From: Cherax quadricarinatus
Lineage: Eukaryota; Arthropoda; Malacostraca; Decapoda; Parastacidae
Direction of reading: 5' to 3'
Assembly: GCF_038502225.1 (NCBI RefSeq)
Contig: NW_027195367.1
Location: 124,001-188,000, forward strand
DNA: 64,000 nucleotides
Shown: positions 58,463 to 64,000 of the stretch, piece by piece
How the letters are laid out: every line of letters begins with the position of its first letter
Numbering within the stretch: the first letter of the stretch is position 1
The notes under the pieces: model-generated
Told to the model about the DNA's origin: nothing
Databases searched by the model: none
The model's input: only the letters and a program-made list of their open reading frames with translations
Made by a program: the position numbers and the translations under genes

Positions 58463-58702
58463 GTGTCCCAAGGGAGCTGCGTGGTGAATCAAAGGAGCGT
58501 AAGTCTGCTTCTACGTGACGCTTGGTCGGCACTGAGGTTGTTGTGGACAGTAGAGCTCCTTGCTACACCCACCATCACAGTTACAAAGTGTCCCAAGGGA
58601 GCTGCGTGGAGCATAAATCTACTTCTACCTGACCCTTGGTCGGCACTGAGGTTGTTGTGGACAGTAGAGCTCCTTGCTACAGCCACCATCACAGTTACCA
58701 AT
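58463..58702. repeat. Tandem duplication, ~120 bp, two copies
   Basis: GTGTCCCAAGGGAGCTGCGT occurs at 58463 and 58588, and both copies proceed through CTTGGTCGGCACTGAGGTTG and GACAGTAGAGCTCCTTGCTA. The second copy has a small deletion after the first ~25 bp. It lies just 5' of the transposase start. Confidence 0.9.
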
Positions 58703-59331
58703 GAGTAATTTGAAGCATTTGGCACAAAAACATAAGAAAAAATTACGGAAAAAAGCTAAAAATGACAAGAAAATTACAATAAACGAACTACACGTATGCG
58801 TGAGTCACGATAATGACGTAATTACCCCAATTACTAAAATCACGATAACTTTTTACCTAATTATCGTACAGAGACATACACCAAAATGTTGCCAGATTGT
58901 TGAGCTATTTTTCGGTAAGATTAACTCATTTTTCGATTTTTTTCGATTTTTTCGTCTCTTGCCTGGCTCGATGTCTGAACCCCCTCCCCCTCCCCTTCCC
59001 CTTCCCCCATCAATTTCATATCATCTATGAACTCAAACTAAGTTGCAATAAACAAGGGGTTTCAATCAATAACTATACTGCAACTAGCTGGGGATCGAAC
59101 CCATGTTATTTTAGCCCGCCTCGTGGGAAGTCAGCCAAAACTATTGAATCATCACTGCCACAGACATCAAGTACTCAGTAGCACTGGGCAGGTTTCTGAA
59201 TGTGAGCACATATGTTCATCGACACCATACCTAACCCTTCTAGGGTAGGGTAGGTGCCTGAGCCCGAGCCTTTAGCTCACAAGACTGTCATTCCCATTTG
59301 TTCCCTTGGGGCGGGGATGGCAGACCAGAGA
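58703..59331. other. Unassigned sequence around a tRNA-like remnant
   Basis: AT-rich with a (CCCCTT)n-like stretch at 58978-59006. No gene was recognised; 59087-59165 is listed separately. Confidence 0.4.
59087..59165 (-). mobile_element. tRNA-like SINE head, decayed
   Basis: On the minus strand GGGTTCGATCCCCAG (B box with its stem) preceded by CCACGAGGCGGGCT and, ~45 nt upstream, a weak A-box-like GTGGCAGTGATGATTCAA. It looks tRNA-derived but too diverged to be a tRNA gene. Confidence 0.5.
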
Positions 59332-59410
59332 GGCCTGGGGACAGTTGGTCCCAGAAGCTAGGCCTGGGGACAGTTGGTCCCAGAAGCTAGGCCTGGGGAC
59401 AGTTGGTCCC
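59332..59410. repeat. 29-bp tandem repeat, ~2.7 copies
   Basis: GGCCTGGGGACAGTTGGTCC followed by CAGAAGCTA, three times, the last incomplete. Confidence 0.92.
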
Positions 59411-59619
59411 AAAGATGAGGAGGTACTTGTGCCTCCTCCCATGGGAGACTTAGGTCTCAGACACTCCCTAAAGAGGGAGCCAAGGCCGGGCCACCACTTG
59501 GAAAAGGCCCGGGCCGGGAGAATACCGGCGAATATTTAATAATAACACATATGTTGCTGTGGTAACTTAAAACTTACTTAATTCTACTCCCATTTGGAAT
59601 ATCAGCTTTCAAGAGTAGC

Positions 59620-60126
59620 ACACATGTTAATGTATCCACGAACACATGTTAATGCATCCACGTACACATGTTAATGTATCCACGAACACATAATGCATCC
59701 ACGAACACATGTTAATGCATCCACGAACACATGTTAATGCATCCACGTACACATGTTAATGCATCCACGTACACATGTTAATGCATCCACGAACACATGT
59801 TAATGCATCCACGTACACATGTTAATGCATCCACGAACACATGTTAATGCATCCACGAACACATGTTAATGCATCCACGAACACATGTTAATGCATCCAC
59901 GAACACATGTTAATGCATCCACGTACACATGTTAATGCATCCACGAACACATGTTAATGCATCCACGAACACATGTTAATGCATCCACGAACACATGTTA
60001 ATGCATCCACGAACACATGTTAATGCATCCACGAACAAATGTTAATGCATCCACGAACAAATGTTAATGCATCCACGAACAAATGTTAATGCATCCACGA
60101 ACACATGTTAATGCATCCACGAACAA
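59620..60126. repeat. 22-bp satellite, ~23 copies
   Basis: Unit ACACATGTTAATGCATCCAC plus GA or GT, with few variants (TGTATC near the start, ACAAATG near the end, and one 4-bp deletion at about 59688). Confidence 0.95.
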
Positions 60127-60264
60127 TTGGTTTTAAGCAGTTAACAATACTGCAACTGGTCACTTGTTCGTGGATTCACTAATATCAAGTATAGTAGTTC
60201 TACCTTCTAATTTCCAGGATCAGTCATCAGAAGTAATAAACTTTACTGTCAGATAACCCACTGA

Positions 60265-60303
60265 GCGATCTCTCTAGTCTAGACTCTAGACTAGAGAGAT
60301 CGC
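60265..60303. repeat. Perfect 39-bp palindrome
   Basis: Arms of 19 bp, GCGATCTCTCTAGTCTAGA and its exact complement, around a single C. The following palindrome begins inside its last two bases. Confidence 0.95.
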
Positions 60304-60358
60304 ATTCCTCTCCTCAACAACCCTCTAGAGTCTAGAGGGTTGTTGAGGAGAGGAATGC
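60302..60358. repeat. Perfect 57-bp palindrome
   Basis: Arms of 28 bp around a single G, from GCATTCCTCTCCTCAACAAC to its exact complement ending GGAGAGGAATGC. No mismatch was found. Confidence 0.95.
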
Positions 60359-60469
60359 TGCCATAGGTCTCAAAGGCATATTATGACTGATACGCTTCAC
60401 CTGCGTAAGTGAACCAGACCTGTGAACTCTTCCTTGTTTTCCAACCTCTTCCGTCGCTGCCCCGCCCCA

Positions 60470-60564
60470 TTCAAATTCAAATTCAAAGTTTATTCTCTAT
60501 AAAGATTACAATGTTGAATTTACAGAATTTGGTTGTTGTGTGGTTTACATGTAGTTAAATAATG
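60470..60564. other. Spacer with short ATTCAA repeat
   Basis: The phrase TTCAAATTCAAATTCAAAGT opens a decapod-looking element 3' end that leads into the 40-bp repeat. No gene. Confidence 0.4.
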
Positions 60565-60949
60565 ATTACAGAGTGTACCACTAGAACGCCTAGCATGGCT
60601 AGGTATTACAGAGTGTACCACTAGAACACCTAGCATGGCTAGGTATTACAGAGTGTACCACTAGAACGCCTAGCATGGCTAGGTATTACAGAGTGTACCA
60701 CTAGAACACCTAGCATGGCTAGGTATTACAGAGTGTACCACTAGAACACTTAGCATGGCTAGGTATTACAGAGTGTACCACTAGAACACCTAGCATGGCT
60801 AGGTATTACAGAGTGTACCACTAGAACGCCTAGCATGGCTAGGTATTACAGAGTGTACCACTAGAACGCCTAGCATGGCTAGGTATTACAGAGTGTACCA
60901 CTAGAACACCTAGCATGGCTAGGTATTACAGAGTGTACCACTAGAACGC
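60565..60949. repeat. 40-bp tandem repeat, ~9.6 copies
   Basis: Unit ATTACAGAGTGTACCACTAG followed by AACGCCTAGCATGGCTAGGT. Copies mostly differ at one site (AACGCC or AACACC), with one AACACT. Confidence 0.95.
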
Positions 60950-61293
60950 TGTTACGACTTAATCTTCACCGTAACAATAGGGGCACAAATAACTCCATTT
61001 TTTTTTTGTTAGTTTTATTTTATTACCAATCATTTAGCTTCGTTGGTATTTGGTTAGTGAATTAAAATAACCACAAGCAATTATAAATGAAACACTATAC
61101 AGCAAGAAACCCAATCTTACGTTCAAATTCTCATTAACAGAGTATGATACAATAATTTCAATTAATAATCTACTCTTTTAGAAAGGTCTAGGGTAACGAA
61201 ATAGTTATCTTTCATAAGTGACATGAATTACCAGACTAATGGCAAAGGCAAGACTTGGTATAAAGTTTTAGTTTAAGCTAGGAGCTTTGTGTT
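60950..61293. other. Unassigned AT-rich spacer
   Basis: No gene or family recognised between the 40-bp and 76-bp repeats. Confidence 0.4.
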
Positions 61294-62057
61294 GAAGACC
61301 CGTACCGAGTCAGAGCTAGGAGCTGACTGACTCACTCAACTACTTCATAGTCAGACTTCAGCTCTGCCAGAAGACCCGTACCGAGTCAGAGCTAGGAGCT
61401 GACTGACTCACTCAACTACTTCATAGTATGACTTCAGCTCTGCCAGAAGACCCGTACCGAGTCAGAGCTAGGAGCTGACTGACTCACTCAACTACTTCAT
61501 AGTATGACTTCAGCTCTGCCAGAAGACCCGTACCGAGTCAGAGCTAGGAGCTGACTGACTCACTCAACTACTTCATAGTATGACTTCAGCTCTGCCAGAA
61601 GACCCGTACCGAGTCAGAGCTAAGAGCTGACTGACTCACTCAACTACTTCATAGTATGACTTCAGCTCTGCCAGAAGACCCGTACCGAGTCAGAGCTAGG
61701 AGCTGACTGACTCACTCAACTACTTCATAGTATGACTTCAGCTCTGCCAGAAGACCCGTACCGAGTCAGAGCTAAGAGCTGACTGACTCACTCAACTACT
61801 TCATAGTATGACTTCAGCTCTGCCAGAAGACCCGTACCGAGTCAGAGCTAGGAGCTGACTGACTCACTCAACTACTTCATAGTATGACTTCAGCTCTGCC
61901 AGAAGACCCGTACCGAGTCAGAGCTAAGAGCTGACTGACTCACTCAACTACTTCATAGTATGACTTCAGCTCTGCCAGAAGACCCGTACCGAGTCAGAGC
62001 TAAGAGCTGACTGACTCACTCAACTACTTCATAGTCAGACTTCAGCTCGGCCAGAAG
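61294..62057. repeat. 76-bp tandem repeat, ~10 copies
   Basis: Unit starting GAAGACCCGTACCGAGTCAG and ending CTTCAGCTCTGCCA. The spacing of starts (61294, 61370) is 76 bp. Variants are limited to GGAGCT or AGAGCT and TCAGAC or TATGAC. Confidence 0.95.
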
Positions 62058-62390
62058 GCGACGCGTGGCGTCAATTCTAGAACCACCAATTGGTCACTAC
62101 AGTAGTGGTTACACATTCGTAATACCTAACCTAATAATAATATAATATAATATTATAATTATAATAATCATGGGGAAAGATATAATATAATACAATATAA
62201 TACAAAGAGAGTACTTTTGATTCATACTGTACCCGATAATAATATATAGTGGAACCTGCTTTATCTAGCTAGTAATAAAGTGGTTCGCGATATATTATTA
62301 CAGAACTTATTTTAACCAGGCCTTTTATTTTTGTATATAATGGAGTGAAGTAGGGGCGCGTAACACAAATACACCAGCAGCTGCAGCAGT
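62058..62390. other. Unassigned AT-rich spacer
   Basis: TAATATAATAT-rich sequence. No gene. Confidence 0.4.
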
Positions 62391-64000
62391 TTTTTTTTTT
62401 TTTTTTTTTTTTTTATTTTATTTAAAACTTCATGTACAAATATTAATAGGTACATATATAAAAAAATGATCAAGGACAACATCAGTAAAACAATATATAA
62501 ACACAAAACAATCCAGGCAACATCTGACAGTCTACTATATACAAGTTTTTATAACATATCACAATTTAAGAAGGAATAAATTTATAATAACAAAGTCCAC
62601 AAAATGGCTATTAATAAAACTCCTAAAATTACAACCTCAACACAATAATGCTCCAAGCTTAATGACAATCACCCATAATACCACTCGCAACAAATACACC
62701 AGACCTACAATATGCCTTATTAAGAAACCTTTGCTGCAACACAGGTGACCCACCATCCCTCCCCCCCCACTCACACACACACATTGAAAACTAACCCTAT
62801 CACCAACCTGAATAATCATGACATTAATTATCCTCAATTTAGGATTATTATGACACATGTCACTTGAGGAAACATTATTTACAACCATGAATGGTACAGG
62901 ACTACCAAAATTACAATACCTTAAATAAGAACAATAATAATAGGTAATTACTGCCAAAACTGATGCTGGACCACGTTACAATAAAAACAAAAATAACTCA
63001 GTGCTTCAAGGAAATAGTGAAAGGAAAACCCTCTCAAGAAAATTCAAATTCAATTGCAATACCAGTGCAAGTGGAACATAATACGCTACCAAAGAAATAT
63101 ACATGTTATATAATTTATAGGTTATACATTAATACATGTTATATATTTAATCTGCTCCTTACACCTTCCCCATCAAGGGAACTAAGCAAAACTTATCTTG
63201 CACAACCTCTCATCTGGTCACACACTAGTACCTCCAATCACACCCAACCACATCACTGCATACCCAAGGAGGTGAGCCCGTTGAAATCCCCTGAACCCCC
63301 AACCCCATTTACCAACCTAATCACCCCGGCAGTTAAAGCCCCTTATAACGCCAATAAATTCCCTATTGTTAGTCCTCTATAACCCTCAGAAAAATACTCT
63401 TCCCACCTTTTCCCAAAAATGTCTCTGTTGCGACACAAAGTTCGATAAAACGTCGCCGCCAAAGTCCTTCTCAGCACATCCCCACCCACCTTCCCCCTCA
63501 TACCCCATAAAACATATATGTAGTCCACGATGACATATGCTAAACCTCTTACCACACTCTCCTCCACACCACTCATATCAAGACTCAATGCTCGCAATAC
63601 CGCCACACCTTGACCCCCCACCCTCACCACTACCTTACGCATCCATACCCTGATGCACTCCAAACCTTCACAAAAATAGATGACATGATACGCAGTCTCT
63701 TCCCCACTGCATCTGCCACACCCCCCACCCTCAATAACCCTCCTATCTCGGAGCATCGCTCCCGTTGGCAAAATCCCATGCAGGAAACGGTACATAACCT
63801 CACGCGCCCTAGGTCGTATCCTTAATTTACTAAATCTTCGCCATATTACATCCCATGCATACATGGGGTAGATCCCTTCAACCGGCGCCACTACATGTCT
63901 CTCTAACAATTTACACAAAGTTCCCACCTTTACTTTTCCTGGTTCCCTGGCTAACATTAAGGCGCGTAACACTGTCTCGCATTCCTTCATTTCCGCCCCT
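62391..64000 (-). mobile_element. LINE family A, second copy, running off the window
   Basis: Read on the minus strand: ORF2 C-terminus (63990-63343), a 3' UTR of about 0.9 kb, and a poly(A) tail (poly(T) at 62391-62414, 24 T). The 3' boundary TTTTATTTAAAA is shared with the copy ending near 2485. The element continues beyond 64000. Confidence 0.85.
63343..63990 (-). CDS. LINE family A ORF2 C-terminal part (zinc motif), 5' end outside the window
   Basis: 215 codons, ending in a stop at 63343 and probably continuing upstream beyond the window, so the Met at 63990 need not be the start. Landmarks: YPMYAWDVIWRRFSKL, then RFLHGILPTGAMLRDRR, CGRCSGEETAYHVIYFCEG (a CxxC..H..C zinc motif like those at the end of LINE ORF2 proteins), and YVLWGMR, FYRTLCRNRD, GYRGLTI near the end. 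This copy is much less damaged than 3890-4237. A nucleic-acid-binding role is inferred from related LINE proteins. Confidence 0.82.
   Translation of the reverse strand: MKECETVLRALMLAREPGKVKVGTLCKLLERHVVAPVEGIYPMYAWDVIWRRFSKLRIRPRAREVMYRFLHGILPTGAMLRDRRVIEGGGCGRCSGEETAYHVIYFCEGLECIRVWMRKVVVRVGGQGVAVLRALSLDMSGVEESVVRGLAYVIVDYIYVLWGMRGKVGGDVLRRTLAATFYRTLCRNRDIFGKRWEEYFSEGYRGLTIGNLLAL

Noticed and set aside
58425..58532. Upstream ATG at 58532 as start of the transposase
   Set aside because: The extra 36 residues overlap a tandem duplication of non-coding appearance. MPRKKS at 58424 opens the basic segment expected in this protein.

Overview
This window looks like a repeat-dominated piece of an arthropod nuclear genome, most likely a decapod crustacean (crayfish, shrimp or crab). 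That is an inference from several repeat families I recognise as decapod-like: the RTE-like LINE tails ending GGCCAGTGTGATAATAA, the short MITE ending in CGTGCAAAATAGG, and Tigger, jockey/CR1-like and Penelope-like elements. I see no host single-copy gene, no genuine tRNA or rRNA gene, no operon and no CRISPR array. Nearly every long open frame is part of a transposable element or a by-product of a tandem repeat.

Layout. 2.5-7.06 kb is a decayed minus-strand LINE (EN, RT and a C-terminal zinc motif), interrupted by a 374-bp RTE-like insertion with a 13-bp target-site duplication (TSD). 8.33-15.1 kb is an apparently full-length 6.8-kb I-clade LINE on the minus strand with a 12-bp TSD, itself hit by a 145-bp tRNA-derived SINE with an 11-bp TSD. 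15.87 kb holds a 46-bp insertion of the I-element tail, again with a TSD. 17-24.2 kb is a graveyard of jockey-like, CR1-like, Ty3/gypsy, RTE-like and Tigger remnants. 24.3-33.5 kb is a very homogeneous tandem array of about 445-bp units (20 copies of a hammerhead-ribozyme-like motif). 33.5-35.4 kb is a large inverted repeat enclosing a 12-bp minisatellite. 35.6-40.7 kb holds an RTE-like fragment, a 410-bp AT-rich array with a mariner/pogo-type MITE in it, and a Tigger transposase pseudogene. 40.9-46 kb holds a jockey-like LINE with a SINE inside it, an RTE-like copy and a Penelope-like element with a GIY-YIG domain. 47.75-48.7 kb has a second, 428-bp tandem family with the same hammerhead-like motif and a TATA box. 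49.6-50.85 kb is a young RTE-like copy with an inverted 5' end. 53.1-58.4 kb is a Mutator-like transposase gene split by a 102-bp insertion (12-bp TSD) and by a 2.8-kb CR1-like LINE. 59.3-62.06 kb is a run of four different tandem repeats plus two abutting perfect palindromes. The window ends in a second copy of the first LINE family.

The most interesting signal is the set of four hammerhead-ribozyme-like families. Two are tandem arrays, one lies at the end of a Penelope-like element, and one is a 102-bp insertion in a transposase gene. Tandem units with a ribozyme-like core, and in one family a TATA box, are what would be expected of small non-autonomous circular-RNA retroelements (retrozymes) that borrow Penelope machinery. 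Catalysis and transcription are inference; the motifs, stems, periods and TSDs are read directly from the sequence.
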